Notes: generated from the sequence alone by a model not told the origin. Positions 44,318 to 54,089 are shown, counted from the stretch's first letter. The stretch: 64,000 bases of DNA from Cohnella sp. GbtcB17 (GCF_019091135.1 NZ_JAGXJW010000047.1:1-64000); one strand, 5' to 3'. Made by a program: numbers and translations.

Positions 44318-44983
44318 ACTTACAAAGCGATTGTCACCGATTACCAAATGATCGAGCAGCTCGATGCCGACGAGCTGGCCGGCTTCGGCGAGCCTTCGGG
44401 TAAGCGCTATATCTTCCGCGCTCGGTGTCGGATCCCCGCTAGGATGGTTGTGGGCGCATATGATGGAGGCGCTGCTGCGTCGGATGGCCGCGCGGTACAC
44501 CTCGCGCGGATGCACGATGGCCGCGCTCAGTGAACCGACGGAGAGCGTGTCCATACCGATGACCTGGTTTTTCGTATCGAGAAACAGGCAGACGAAGCGC
44601 TCCTCGCGCAGATGCCGCATCTCCTCCATCAGAAGCTCGGAGGCGTCCTGGGGACGCTGGATGCGAGGCATCTCGGGGAGTCTCGCGCGGGCCATGCGCC
44701 TGCCGAGCTCGATCGAGGCTTGCAGCTCGACCGCCTTGGCGGGTCCGATCCCCTTGATATGCACAAGTTCGTCCCAGGCGCGCTCGGCCAGCCTGCGCAG
44801 TCCGCCGCATTCGTTTAAAATCCGCTGCGCGAGGTGAATCGCAGACTCGTTTTTCGTGCCGGTGCGGAGCAGGATGGCAAGCAGCTCAGCGTGGCTCAGC
44901 GCGGCGGCGCCTCTGCTTCGCATACGCTCGCGCGGCCTTTCGTTTTCAGGCATTTCCCTTAACGTATAAACGCGTTGTTCCAT
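44294..44983 (-). CDS. radC: RadC family JAB-domain protein
   Basis: A 229-residue protein with an N-terminal helix-hairpin-helix part (RRLAERAWDELVHIKGIGPAKAVELQA) and a C-terminal JAB/MPN metalloprotease-like domain with the metal site ICAHNHPSGDPTPSAED. Named a DNA repair protein historically; its real activity is uncertain. The start is ATG 44983 because GAGGGA precedes it; the in-frame extension upstream is not conserved in the family. Order maf-radC-mreB matches B. subtilis. The 132 bases between radC and maf contain no further gene. Confidence 0.93.
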   Translation of the reverse strand: MEQRVYTLREMPENERPRERMRSRGAAALSHAELLAILLRTGTKNESAIHLAQRILNECGGLRRLAERAWDELVHIKGIGPAKAVELQASIELGRRMARARLPEMPRIQRPQDASELLMEEMRHLREERFVCLFLDTKNQVIGMDTLSVGSLSAAIVHPREVYRAAIRRSSASIICAHNHPSGDPTPSAEDIALTRRLAEAGQLVGIELLDHLVIGDNRFVSLKELGSL

Positions 44984-45115
44984 CTCGATCGTTCCCTCTT
45001 CCCTATCGACCGCATCGGCTGCGGATATCGGCTCAAGGTCATCCGGCGGGACGCTACCCCGCGGCCTGGTCGCGGCCGTCGTGCGTCGCCGTGCGAAATC
45101 CCTCATCCGACCCGG

Positions 45116-45727
45116 TCAGGGAAGCTGAAGACCGAACTCGCCCAGCTGCGAAGCAAGCATGGAGACCGGCAGTCCGACGACGGTAAAAAAGTCGCCTTCG
45201 ATCCGATCGACGAGCATCGCGCCGATCTCCTGAATGCCGTATGCCCCCGCCTTGTCCATTGGCTCTCCCGAATCGACGTATCGGGCGATCTGTTCCCCCG
45301 TCAGTGCCCGCATGAACACGCGCGTGACGCTGTGCGACACGACGGTTCGGCCGGACGCCGCATCGATGCAGCACAGGCCCGTGAATACCTCGTGTGCGCA
45401 GCCTGCAAGCCGCGTCAGCATCGCGATTGCATCCGCGCGATCCTTCGGCTTGCCGAGAACGTCTCCGTTCAGCACGACGATCGTATCGCTGCCGACGACG
45501 ATCGCCCCCGGCGTACGCGAAGCGCGTTCCAGCACGGCGGCAGCCTTGCGGCGCGAGAGTTCTTCAACGATGCGAGAGGGACTCCAGCCCTCCGGCGTAT
45601 CCTCGTCGGCATGGCTGGGCATGATCTCGACGGGCAAACCTAGCAAGCCGATCAATTGCTGCCTGCGCGGCGAAGTCGAAGCGAGAACGAGCGTAGCGCG
45701 CTTCTCGGACGCGGCATGTTGGGTCAT
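45116..45727 (-). CDS. maf: Maf nucleotide pyrophosphatase
   Basis: A 203-residue house-cleaning NTP pyrophosphatase of the septum-inhibitor family: LASTSPRRQQLIGLLG, VSRRKAAAV-like region, GSDTIVVLNGDVLGKPKD and GAYGIQEIGAMLVDRIEGDFFTVVGLP. These are the standard catalytic and substrate motifs. AAGGAAG precedes the start; a GTG immediately before the ATG is an alternative. Its position after spoIIB-like and before radC is as in Bacillus. Confidence 0.95.
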   Translation of the reverse strand: MTQHAASEKRATLVLASTSPRRQQLIGLLGLPVEIMPSHADEDTPEGWSPSRIVEELSRRKAAAVLERASRTPGAIVVGSDTIVVLNGDVLGKPKDRADAIAMLTRLAGCAHEVFTGLCCIDAASGRTVVSHSVTRVFMRALTGEQIARYVDSGEPMDKAGAYGIQEIGAMLVDRIEGDFFTVVGLPVSMLASQLGEFGLQLP

Positions 45728-45779
45728 CACGTTATCTTCCTTTCGGGATCGCTTCACTCGGCCCCTATGGGCATCCAAT

Positions 45780-46022
45780 TTACATTTTCCGATAAATCCA
45801 GATCGCCGCCGCGATGCCGACCATACTGAGCAGGCTCACGTTCAGCGAGATATTGATGTTGTATACGAGAACGAGCAAATCGGCGGAAGGGGACCAATGC
45901 ACCTTCACCGTCCGCGTGAGGAAATCGAGCCCCGGGACGCGCTTCAGCCAATCCGCGACAAGTGCGCCGGCCAGCATGCCGAGGAATACGAATAAAATCA
46001 AAATCCAGCCGTTTTTCTTCAC
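45780..46022 (-). CDS. DUF4321 small membrane protein
   Basis: An 80-residue protein with two hydrophobic segments (about 5-25 and 50-75). It matches the DUF4321 family, commonly found beside maf in Paenibacillaceae; no function is known. The frame can begin at ATG 46043, but that codon lacks a ribosome-binding site, while GTG 46022 has GGGAG eleven bases before it, so the shorter form is called. It probably shares a transcript with maf and radC. Confidence 0.8.
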   Translation of the reverse strand: MKKNGWILILFVFLGMLAGALVADWLKRVPGLDFLTRTVKVHWSPSADLLVLVYNINISLNVSLLSMVGIAAAIWIYRKM

Positions 46023-46063
46023 GCTATCTACGTCTCCCGCCATTTTTTGACACTTGCTTCATT

Positions 46064-46092
46064 ATTATACGTGGCTGCGGCGGCACGCACAA
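46064..46092 (-). promoter_or_regulatory. sigmaA-type promoter of DUF4321-maf-radC
   Basis: A perfect TATAAT (46064-46069) with TTGTGC (46087-46092) 17 bp upstream. The -35 is weak. Confidence 0.5.
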
Positions 46093-46107
46093 TGGACAAC
46101 GCAAAGA

Positions 46108-46127
46108 CAGCCCCTTTGGAGGGGCTG
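46108..46127 (-). terminator. Possible terminator after the SpoIIB-like gene
   Basis: CAGCCCC-TCCAAA-GGGGCTG followed by TCTTTG on the minus strand. The stem is good but the T-run is poor. Confidence 0.45.
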
Positions 46128-46212
46128 CCGGTTCGCGCGACGCGGGAAGCCGCGGCTTCGATAGGTCCAGAGAGCCAGCGATTTTAGCGCTGTCCAGGAT
46201 AAGCGGGGCGCG

Positions 46213-47979
46213 TCAGTCCCCGTCTTCGCCGAGCTCTTCTCGCAGCTGGCGAGCGATCAGCGCCGCCTTCATCGTCGAGGTTTGCACGGCCCGCAAGCGG
46301 GCGGCGGACGGCTCCTTGCCGTAGGCGGCCCATTGCTCAGTGGCGCCTTGGAGCTGGGTGGCAAGGGCTTGCGCAGGCTCGCCGCGGCTGCCGGACCATT
46401 TGGCCATGTCCGCCGTAGTCGCTTTCCAGCGCTTCGTAGCGGCCTGCACGCCGGCATCGGACTGCGCGCTCGGCTGCGCCGATCCGCCCTCGGTCAACAG
46501 CCCCGCCGAAGTCGCGGCGAGCAAACGGCCGAGTGCGTCGCTTTCCTCGAGAAATGCAGCCCACGATACCGCCGCCGGCGTCTGCGGAAGCGAGAGCGCC
46601 GGATTGTCCAGCGCTTTCGCGTACAGTTCCTCGTCGGTCAACGCCGCGGCCAGCTTCTCCGCTTCGGCTTTGCCGGCCGCGATTCCCGCGTATACGCGGT
46701 AACCGTCCCTCGTATCCGTCGCGGCCGCGATGCCTTGGCTCGTCAGCGCTTGGACGGCCTCGTTCATGCTGGCTTCGCTCTGAAAAACGCCATACTGCAG
46801 CAAATAGCTGACCGAGGCGGGCACCCGGGCATCGCCGGACGCGCTCGCCGCCTGGTCCGGCTGCGCCGCATTTGTCGTGGTCGCGCCGTTCGCCTTGCCT
46901 GCCGCAGCTTGCCCGGACGCCGCCGGATCGGTCTTCGGGCCGTCCGACGCTGCCGCGTGTGTTGCGGCAGGCTTCACACCGGCGGATGCCGGATCTGCGG
47001 CGCTGCCCGAAGGCAGGATCGGCTCGCCCGTAAACAGCGCCAACACAATATACCCGAAAATTGCACCGGTCACGATCGCGGCCGCTACCGACACGAAAAT
47101 GCGCATCCACGAAGGCCCGCTTCGATATCTCCGAATCTCGCCGTCGTCGATCCAATGCTCGTCCGCGCGTACGTACGGGTCCTCATTCGCGGAACGAATG
47201 CCGTCGCCGGACGCGGCGCTTGGATAAGGCGGCTCGTAAACCTGTTGATCCTCGTAGGGGGGATCGAACGCTTGCGTATGCCGATCCGCCGGCGTGCCAC
47301 GCAGGTCAGCGTAGGGGAAGTCGCGTGTGGATGTCGACGGAGCCGATGCTGGCTTGCGAAAACCGGCGACGCGTCCCACCGCCCCGTTCGCGCTGCCGGA
47401 GTTCCGCGTACGGTCTTCGCTTGCATGGCGGCCGCGCTCACGATCTGCCCCGCGAATCAATTGCTCCAAGGCCTCGACGTCGTCCTCGTACGGACCCGAT
47501 CTCGCATCGCGGGCTGTCGGTCGGCCCTGCGCTTGAGAACGGACTTGGCGCTTGCCGGACGGAATCGTATCGGAATTATGCGTGTTCGAAGGCAGCGCAC
47601 GGGACGGTGACGCGTGGGGCGGCTTGCTGTCTTGGGCCGGATAGCTTGGCATACGTTCTGCCGTCTGGGCGCCCGCCTCAGCCAAAACGACTCGTGCGGG
47701 GGCGTCGGACTTCGGGGGCGGCGACTGGCGCCCTTGTCCGATATGCGCGCCTTTGCCCGGCAAGCGATATCCGCTGCCGGCGGTCGGCGCCTGCCTGCCC
47801 GCCTGCGCCGAAAAGCCGCGCGGCTTGAATCCTCGGACTGCCGGGTCCGCGTGGGCGGCGTTCTCGCTTCCTTGCCCGGATGCTTGCTGCTCTGCTTTTT
47901 GTTGGTCAGCGCTATCGTTTCGAACTTCCCGCGGAAGGTTGCCTTCAAATTTAAAGGTCATTCTGGAAGGTGGCTGCAT
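46213..47979 (-). CDS. SPOR-domain membrane protein, SpoIIB-like
   Basis: A 588-residue protein. A long disordered, Ser/Ala/Arg/Gln-rich cytoplasmic part (about 1-290) precedes one transmembrane helix (IFVSVAAAIVTGAIFGYIVLAL, about 293-315). Then comes a low-complexity linker (Ala, Pro, Gln) and a SPOR peptidoglycan-binding domain at about 390-457 (YLLQYGVFQSEASMNEAVQAL, GYRVYAGIAAGKAEAEKLA). SpoIIB in B. subtilis has this membrane-plus-SPOR design and also lies between folC/comC and maf; it helps engulfment-stage septal wall remodelling. Here the N-terminal region is much longer. GGGAGAG precedes ATG 47979. A sigmaE-like promoter is found upstream. Confidence 0.75.
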   Translation of the reverse strand: MQPPSRMTFKFEGNLPREVRNDSADQQKAEQQASGQGSENAAHADPAVRGFKPRGFSAQAGRQAPTAGSGYRLPGKGAHIGQGRQSPPPKSDAPARVVLAEAGAQTAERMPSYPAQDSKPPHASPSRALPSNTHNSDTIPSGKRQVRSQAQGRPTARDARSGPYEDDVEALEQLIRGADRERGRHASEDRTRNSGSANGAVGRVAGFRKPASAPSTSTRDFPYADLRGTPADRHTQAFDPPYEDQQVYEPPYPSAASGDGIRSANEDPYVRADEHWIDDGEIRRYRSGPSWMRIFVSVAAAIVTGAIFGYIVLALFTGEPILPSGSAADPASAGVKPAATHAAASDGPKTDPAASGQAAAGKANGATTTNAAQPDQAASASGDARVPASVSYLLQYGVFQSEASMNEAVQALTSQGIAAATDTRDGYRVYAGIAAGKAEAEKLAAALTDEELYAKALDNPALSLPQTPAAVSWAAFLEESDALGRLLAATSAGLLTEGGSAQPSAQSDAGVQAATKRWKATTADMAKWSGSRGEPAQALATQLQGATEQWAAYGKEPSAARLRAVQTSTMKAALIARQLREELGEDGD

Positions 47980-48016
47980 CTTGGCTTCTCTCCCTGCTGC
48001 TTCGTCTATTAATCCT

Positions 48017-48046
48017 AGTCTATGAACGAATGAGAGAGAATATGAT
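48017..48046 (-). promoter_or_regulatory. Candidate sigmaE-type promoter of the SpoIIB-like gene
   Basis: ATCATATT (48039-48046) and CATAGACT (48017-48024) with exactly 14 bp between, 37 bases before the ATG. This is close to the sigmaE pattern (-35 ending ATATT, -10 CATACAMT, 14-15 bp). Confidence 0.5.
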
Positions 48047-48091
48047 TGCCTGTACGCAGCCCTCGGCCATGTTACGCCAACCGCGCGCATC

Positions 48092-48123
48092 AAAAAACGC
48101 AGCAGGCTCGCACCGCTGCGTTT
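48092..48123 (-). terminator. Rho-independent terminator after murC
   Basis: AACGCAGC ... GCTGCGTT stem on the minus strand followed by six T. Confidence 0.85.
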
Positions 48124-48133
48124 CGATATACTA

Positions 48134-49519
48134 CTATTTCCCCGCTCGATCCCGCAGGATGCGGGCCAACTCGTCGGCCGACTTCCAGATGTCGCCGGCG
48201 CCCATCGTCAAGACGAGATCGCCGGGCTTCACCCGCTCGGCCAGCAGGTCGCGGACTTGCTCGCGCGTCGGCACGTGCGTGACGTTGGCGTTGCTGTTCT
48301 CGGCGATCAGCTGAACGAGCCGCGACGACGTCACGCCTTCGATCCGCTTCTCGCCCGCCGGCGAGTAGATATCGGTAATATATACCTCGTCCGCTTCGGC
48401 GAACGCTCTGCTGAACGCATCCAGCAGGAAGTAGGTGCGCGTGTACCGCTGCGGCTGAAATACCGCCAAAATGCGCTTGCCCGTCGCCTTGGCCGCCAAA
48501 ATGGTAGCCTGAATCTCGGTCGGATGATGCGCGTAATCGTCGATGACGAGAATGTCGTCCACGTCCCCGAGCACCTGGAACCGGCGCTTAGCGCCTCTGA
48601 ACTCGACGATTGACGACGCGATCCGCTCGAACGGCACGCCCGCATGCAGGCAAACGGCGATCGTCGCGAGCGCGTTGTAGACGTTGTGCAAGCCGGGGAC
48701 GGAAAGACGAACGTGGCCGAGCGACGCTCCGCCTTTGACGACTTCGAACGAGGCTTGCCGATCGCCGAGTTCGATGGAGACCGCTTTGTAGTCCGCTTCG
48801 CCTTCGATGCCGAAGGTGATCACATGCGTCCCAGACACCTGGGGCAGCAGTTCTCTCACGTTCGCGTCGTCCGTGCATACGACCGCGCAGCCATCGGTAC
48901 GGACCTGCTTCAGAAATTGCACGTAAGCGGCCTTCAGCTTGCCGAAGTCGCCGTCGTAATTCTCAAGATGATCCGCTTCGATATTCGTGACGACGGCCAC
49001 AGCGGGCTCGTACTGAAGGAACGATCCGTCGCTCTCGTCCGCCTCGGCCACGACATGCTCGCCTTTGCCCGCCTTCGCGTTCGTGCCGACGTTAACGATC
49101 TCTCCCCCGATGATGTACGTGGGATCAAGCCCCGAGAGCTCCATGACGAGCGCGATCATCGAAGAGGTCGTCGTCTTGCCGTGCGCGCCGGCGACCGCGA
49201 TGCCGGTGCGGCTGTTGAGCAGCCGGGCCAGCATTTGGGCGCGGTGCAGCGTCGGAATGTTCAGGCTCTCCGCCTCCACGCGCTCGACGTTATCTCGCGC
49301 CAGCGCCGTGGAGTAGACGACCAGATTGGCGCCTCGAACGTTGCCGGGCTCGTGCCCGATGTAAATCTCGGCCCCTTTGCTGGCCAGTTTGTCCGTCAAT
49401 TCCTGCCGGGCGACGTCCGACCCGGTCACATGATAGCCCATCTCCAGCATCACTCTGGCGATGGCGCTCATCCCGTAGCCGCCGATGCCGATAAAATGTA
49501 CGTGTTCAGCCGTTGCCAA
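48134..49519 (-). CDS. murC: UDP-N-acetylmuramate--L-alanine ligase
   Basis: A 461-residue Mur ligase adding the first amino acid of the peptidoglycan stem. N-terminal HFIGIGGYGMSAIA (UDP-binding), ATP loop GAHGKTTTSSM, the central-domain ADESDGSFLQYEP, and the C-terminal DDYAHHPTEI are intact. The start is TTG 49519; the frame upstream overlaps folC and lacks a better start. It follows folC by eight bases. Confidence 0.95.
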   Translation of the reverse strand: MATAEHVHFIGIGGYGMSAIARVMLEMGYHVTGSDVARQELTDKLASKGAEIYIGHEPGNVRGANLVVYSTALARDNVERVEAESLNIPTLHRAQMLARLLNSRTGIAVAGAHGKTTTSSMIALVMELSGLDPTYIIGGEIVNVGTNAKAGKGEHVVAEADESDGSFLQYEPAVAVVTNIEADHLENYDGDFGKLKAAYVQFLKQVRTDGCAVVCTDDANVRELLPQVSGTHVITFGIEGEADYKAVSIELGDRQASFEVVKGGASLGHVRLSVPGLHNVYNALATIAVCLHAGVPFERIASSIVEFRGAKRRFQVLGDVDDILVIDDYAHHPTEIQATILAAKATGKRILAVFQPQRYTRTYFLLDAFSRAFAEADEVYITDIYSPAGEKRIEGVTSSRLVQLIAENSNANVTHVPTREQVRDLLAERVKPGDLVLTMGAGDIWKSADELARILRDRAGK

Positions 49520-49526
49520 CGACGCT

Positions 49527-50957
49527 TCACCAGCCTTTCTCAGAAGTTTTGCGTTCGAGCAGCCATGAACGGACATCCGCGATCAAATAGAGCGTGCCCG
49601 TCACGAGCGTCAACGTATTTTCCTCGGGTTCGGCGGCCGCGAGGCTTTGTATTTTTTCGAGCGCTTTGCGCCAATCCGGTTCGACAATGACGGCTGCCGC
49701 GCCGCCCGCATCCCGCCCCGCACGCCGGGCGACATCCGCCAGCGCTTCAGCCCCCATCTTGCGATGATGGTCCGGTTCCGTAACGACAAGCGTACTCACC
49801 ATTGGTAGTATATGCCTTAAGGCGTCTTCATGATTCTTGTTGGGCATCATCGCCAGCAGCACGTTGAGCTTATCGCGCGGATAGCCTTGCCGAAGCGCCT
49901 CAGCGAGCGCGGCCATGCCTTCGGGATTATGCGCGCCGTCCAGCAGAATCCGAGGCTCGCCGCCGACGAGTTCAAGCCTGCCCGGCCAAGCCGCCCGGCG
50001 CAGACCTTCCCTGAGGTCCTCCTCGTCGACGATAAGCGCGTAATAAGTCCGAAGCACGTCGATCGCCATGATCGCGGCTGCGGCATTGGTCTGTTGGTGG
50101 GGACCGGCCAAGCCGATCCTCACATCCTCGAGCGCCCGGAACAAATTCCGGAAATCGAAGGATTGCTCTTCTTCCTGCGCGCCCCGGCTTTCGTAGGAAA
50201 ACTGCTCGCCCAGCTGATAAAGCGTCGCCTTGCGCGCGGCTGCGGTCTCTCGGACGATCGCGGCGGCTTCCGGCTGCAGGACGGCCGATACGACCGGGAC
50301 GCCGGATTTAACGATGCCGGCCTTTTCCCGTGCGATCTGCTCGATCGTATCCCCGAGCAGATCCATATGGTCGTGCCCGACGTTCGTGATGACGCTGACG
50401 ACCGGCGTAACGACGTTCGTCACGTCAAGACGCCCGCCCAGCCCCGTTTCCCAGACGACATAATCCGGAAAAGTAACGGTCGCGTAGTACAGAATCGCCA
50501 TGGCTGTCGTCAGCTCGAAAGCCGTCAGCGGTCCCCATTCGGAATCCGCAAGCTCGTCGGAGAGCGGCTTCAGCCGGTTCGCGATATTAACGATCGCTTC
50601 TTCGGGCATCGCCTCGCCGTTGTAATCGATGCGGTCGGCGAACGAAGTGAGATACGGGGACGTGAACAACCCTACGTCATACCCGCTCTTCCGCAGCACC
50701 GAGGCCAGCATGGCGCATACGGAGCCTTTGCCGTTCGTGCCCGCTACGTGGATGAAACGCAGCCGCCGTTGCGGGTAGTTCAGCTTTTCCAGCAGCAGCT
50801 CCATCCGCTCGAGGCCCGGCTTGATGCCGACGACCGGCGCGAGACCGGCGATCCAGCCGATCGCTTCGGCCGCGGTGCGGAAGGCAACCGGCGTGCCTGC
50901 CCCGGCGGATGTCAGGTCATGAACGTTCTGAGAAGACGCGTCCTGCGAAGTTGTCAT
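49527..50957 (-). CDS. folC: Folylpolyglutamate synthase / dihydrofolate synthase
   Basis: A 476-residue Mur-ligase-fold enzyme making dihydrofolate and then adding glutamates to folates. ATP loop VAGTNGKGSVCAML, GLGGRLDVTNVV, the DHMDLLGDT helix and LDGAHNPEGM are standard. ATG 50957 has GGAGG eleven bases before it. valS lies upstream with 17 bases between. comC, next to folC in B. subtilis, is missing here. Confidence 0.94.
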   Translation of the reverse strand: MTTSQDASSQNVHDLTSAGAGTPVAFRTAAEAIGWIAGLAPVVGIKPGLERMELLLEKLNYPQRRLRFIHVAGTNGKGSVCAMLASVLRKSGYDVGLFTSPYLTSFADRIDYNGEAMPEEAIVNIANRLKPLSDELADSEWGPLTAFELTTAMAILYYATVTFPDYVVWETGLGGRLDVTNVVTPVVSVITNVGHDHMDLLGDTIEQIAREKAGIVKSGVPVVSAVLQPEAAAIVRETAAARKATLYQLGEQFSYESRGAQEEEQSFDFRNLFRALEDVRIGLAGPHQQTNAAAAIMAIDVLRTYYALIVDEEDLREGLRRAAWPGRLELVGGEPRILLDGAHNPEGMAALAEALRQGYPRDKLNVLLAMMPNKNHEDALRHILPMVSTLVVTEPDHHRKMGAEALADVARRAGRDAGGAAAVIVEPDWRKALEKIQSLAAAEPEENTLTLVTGTLYLIADVRSWLLERKTSEKGW

Positions 50958-50974
50958 GCCTGGTCTCGCCTCCA

Positions 50975-53626
50975 TTAGTTTTTAAGCTCTTCGATCCGGG
51001 CCAGCACCTTGTCGCGCTTGTCGCGATAATCCTCGCCCTTAGCGCGCTCTTGCTCGACGACGTGGGCAGGCGCCTTCGCGATATACCCTTCGTTCGCCAG
51101 CTTCTTCTCCACGCGTTCGACCTCGGCGTTCAGCGAAGCGAGCTCCTTGGTCAGCCGCGCGATCTCCTGCCCGATATCGATCAGGCCGGCGATCGGCAGG
51201 TACAGCTCGACGCCCGTCACGATGGCGGTCATCGCCTTCTCCGGCGCCGCGAGACCCGCGTCCAGCGTCAGGCTCGATGTGTTGCAGAAGCGGCGCAGGT
51301 ACTCTTCGTTGCGCTTCAGAATGCCCGCGGACGCTTCGGTCGTCGGCTTGGCAAGCAGTTCGACCTTTTTGCCCGGCGTCACGCCGACTTCGGCGCGCAC
51401 GTTGCGTACCGCGCGGATCGCGTCCATAAGCAGCCCCATCTCGGCGACCGCCTCGGGCGCCTCGAAGGCGGCGTCGTACGCCGGCCATGCCGCCAGCGTG
51501 ATCGTCTCTCCCGCTTCGTGAGGCAGATGCTGCCAGATCTCTTCCGACAAATAAGGCATGAACGGATGCAGCAGCCGCAGCGTGCGATCCAGCACATAGG
51601 CGATGACCGATTGCGTGCTCGCCTTCGCCGCCGCGTCTTCGCCGTACAGCGTGAGCTTGGCGAACTCGATGTACCAGTCGCACAGATCGTCCCAGATGAA
51701 ATTGTACAGCAGACGTCCCGTCTCGCCGAACTCGTACGTTTCCATAAGCCGGGTGACGTCGCGCGCCGTCTCGTGGAACCGGTGCAGGATCCAGCGGTCC
51801 GCCGTAGAGAGGCTGCCGGTCAGATCGATGTCTTCAACCTTGAAGCCTTCGAGATTCATCAAGGCAAAGCGCGAAGCGTTCCAGATCTTGTTGGCGAAGT
51901 TGCGCGCCTGCTCGACCTTCTCCCAGCGGAAGCGAAGGTCCTGCCCCGGCGTGTTGCCCGTGGACAGCATGTAGCGCATCGCGTCCGCGCCGTATTTCTC
52001 GATGACCTCGAACGGATCGACGCCGTTGCCGAGCGACTTGGACATCTTGCGCCCTTCGGCGTCGCGCACGAGACCGTGGATGAGCACGTCCTTGAACGGC
52101 GACTCTCCGGTGAACTCCAGCGCGGTGAAAATCATCCGGGCGACCCAGAAGTAGATGATGTCGTAGCCGGTAACGAGCACGTCCGTCGGATAGTAACGCT
52201 TCAGATCCTCGGTACTGTCCGGCCAGCCGAGCGTCGAGAACGGCCACAGCGCCGAGCTGAACCACGTGTCCAGCACATCCTCGTCCTGCACCCAGCCTTC
52301 GCCTGCAGGCGCCTCCGTGCCGACGTAGATCTCGTCCGTGCCTTCCTTGTACCACGCCGGAATGCGGTGTCCCCACCAGAGCTGGCGGGAGATGCACCAG
52401 TCGCGCACGTTCTCGATCCAGTGCAAATAGATCTTCTCGAAGCGATCCGGCACGAAGTTGACGCCCTTGCCCGAGCGCTGCGCGTTAATCGCGGCTTCGG
52501 CGAGCGGCTTCATGGAGACGAACCACTGCGTCGAAAGGTAAGGCTCGACGACGGCGCCGCTGCGCTCGCTATGGCCCACCTGGTGGACGTGGTCCTCGAT
52601 GCGGATCAGGACGCCCTGCTCCTGCAGATCCTTGACGATCGCTTTGCGGCAGTCGGCGCGGTCCATGCCTTCGTACGGACCGGCCTGGTCGTTCATCCGG
52701 CCGCTCTCGTCCATGACGATGATCTGCGGCAGCTCGTGGCGGGCGCCGACCTCGAAGTCGTTCGGGTCGTGCGCCGGCGTGATTTTGACGGCGCCGCTGC
52801 CGAAGTCTTTGTCGACATACTCGTCGCCCACGATCGGAATCTCGCGGCCGATGATCGGAAGTCGGAGCATTTTGCCGATGAGATGCTTGTAGCGCTCGTC
52901 CTCGGGATGAACGGCTACCGCCGTATCGCCCAGCATCGTCTCCGGACGCGTCGTCGCGACCGTCAGGTGGCCGCTGCCGTCCGCGAGCGGATATTGCAGG
53001 TGATACAGATGCCCGTTCACTTCTTTGTATTCGACTTCAATGTCCGACAGCGCGGTCTTGGCCGCCGGATCCCAGTTGATAATGCGCTTGCCGCGGTAGA
53101 TCAGGCCCTTGTCGTACAGGCGCTTAAACACCTCGCGAACCGCCTTCGACAAGCCTTCGTCGAGCGTGAACCGCTCGCGGGAATAGTCCAGGCTGAGGCC
53201 CATCTTGGACCATTGCTTGCGGATCGAGCCGGCGTACTGCTCCTTCCAATCCCAGACGCGCTCGAGGAACTTCTCTCGGCCGAGATCGTAGCGGGACAGA
53301 CCTTCCTCGCGAAGCGTGCTCTCGACCTTCGTCTGCGTGGCGATGCCCGCGTGGTCGGTGCCGGGCACCCATAGCGCGTCGAAGCCCTGCATACGCTTGA
53401 AGCGGATCAGGATGTCCTGCAGCGTCAGGTCGAGCGCATGGCCGTTATGCTGCATGCCCGTCACGTTCGGCGGCGGGATGACGATCGTGTATTTGGGCGC
53501 CTCGGGACGCAGGCCTGCCTTGAAATAACCGCCTGCGAGCCAGGCGTCGTACCATTTCTGCTCGGCGCCGGTCGGGTCGTACGTGGTGGGCAGCTCAAGT
53601 GGTTTGTTTTGATTGATGTCGCTCAT
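50975..53626 (-). CDS. valS: Valyl-tRNA synthetase
   Basis: An 883-residue class I synthetase charging tRNA-Val: catalytic Rossmann fold with an editing domain (about 180-380), KMSKS with the first lysine at 527, anticodon domain, and a C-terminal coiled coil (about 820-883). The HIGH-type motif after PPPNVTGM reads H60-N-G-H63, where a hydrophobic residue (I, L, M) is usual at position 61. ATG 53626 is preferred over an upstream GTG because GGAGG is 11 bases before it. Expression should be controlled by the valine T-box leader upstream. Confidence 0.96.
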   Translation of the reverse strand: MSDINQNKPLELPTTYDPTGAEQKWYDAWLAGGYFKAGLRPEAPKYTIVIPPPNVTGMQHNGHALDLTLQDILIRFKRMQGFDALWVPGTDHAGIATQTKVESTLREEGLSRYDLGREKFLERVWDWKEQYAGSIRKQWSKMGLSLDYSRERFTLDEGLSKAVREVFKRLYDKGLIYRGKRIINWDPAAKTALSDIEVEYKEVNGHLYHLQYPLADGSGHLTVATTRPETMLGDTAVAVHPEDERYKHLIGKMLRLPIIGREIPIVGDEYVDKDFGSGAVKITPAHDPNDFEVGARHELPQIIVMDESGRMNDQAGPYEGMDRADCRKAIVKDLQEQGVLIRIEDHVHQVGHSERSGAVVEPYLSTQWFVSMKPLAEAAINAQRSGKGVNFVPDRFEKIYLHWIENVRDWCISRQLWWGHRIPAWYKEGTDEIYVGTEAPAGEGWVQDEDVLDTWFSSALWPFSTLGWPDSTEDLKRYYPTDVLVTGYDIIYFWVARMIFTALEFTGESPFKDVLIHGLVRDAEGRKMSKSLGNGVDPFEVIEKYGADAMRYMLSTGNTPGQDLRFRWEKVEQARNFANKIWNASRFALMNLEGFKVEDIDLTGSLSTADRWILHRFHETARDVTRLMETYEFGETGRLLYNFIWDDLCDWYIEFAKLTLYGEDAAAKASTQSVIAYVLDRTLRLLHPFMPYLSEEIWQHLPHEAGETITLAAWPAYDAAFEAPEAVAEMGLLMDAIRAVRNVRAEVGVTPGKKVELLAKPTTEASAGILKRNEEYLRRFCNTSSLTLDAGLAAPEKAMTAIVTGVELYLPIAGLIDIGQEIARLTKELASLNAEVERVEKKLANEGYIAKAPAHVVEQERAKGEDYRDKRDKVLARIEELKN

Positions 53627-53739
53627 TGAATTCACAACCTCCAGGGACGTGGATCAGACGATTGGCGATCGGCCGGCGGCTCGCATGCTGCCTGCCGGGC
53701 CGGCTCTGTGCGGGGAAGGGCGCCCGGGGCGAGACCCCG

Positions 53740-54008
53740 AAAAAAAGCAAAAACCTCCCGCCGCAAAGGACGAAAGGTTGAACTTCCGTGGTACCACCTT
53801 CATTCCGCATCATCCGATCGGACGAAATGCGGCTCTCGAACGCAGGATAACGGCTGCAGCCGTCCCGTTCTACGTCATGCTCGGTTCGAACGGGAAACTC
53901 CAGGGCGACTTCGGCAGCTTACTTCCTGCGGAACCTCGCAGCGCTGCGAGGCAGCGGTTCCGCTCTCTGAAGGGTACGACTGCTTACTGGTCCCTATCCA
54001 TGTCTTAT
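53740..54008 (-). promoter_or_regulatory. T-box leader riboswitch, valine specifier GUC
   Basis: The T-box sequence AAGGTGGTACCACGG is at 53786-53800 (minus strand). A terminator AACCT-TTCGTC-loop-GGCGGG-AGGTT followed by T-runs spans 53740-53779. In stem I the base GGGAAA/TTTCCC, the AGUA element and the opposite strand CGAAGTCG form the specifier loop; it holds GTC (53907-53909), a valine codon, consistent with the valS gene downstream. Uncharged tRNA-Val is expected to stabilise the antiterminator. This also accounts for the 507-bp gap between valS and spoVID. Confidence 0.93.
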
Positions 54009-54014
54009 TTCCCT

Positions 54015-54043
54015 ATCATACCCGTACGGTTACATGCAGTCAA
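54015..54043 (-). promoter_or_regulatory. sigmaA-type promoter of valS leader
   Basis: TTGACT (54038-54043) and TATGAT (54015-54020) with a 17-bp spacer, immediately before the T-box leader. Confidence 0.8.
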
Positions 54044-54089
54044 CCTGCCGGCGACAGCAGCCCACGCTCGCCCTCTTGCAACGCAAAGA

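Noticed and set aside
50909-53374. 821-codon plus-strand open frame opposite valS
   Set aside because: Antisense shadow of valS in high-GC sequence; no recognisable domain.
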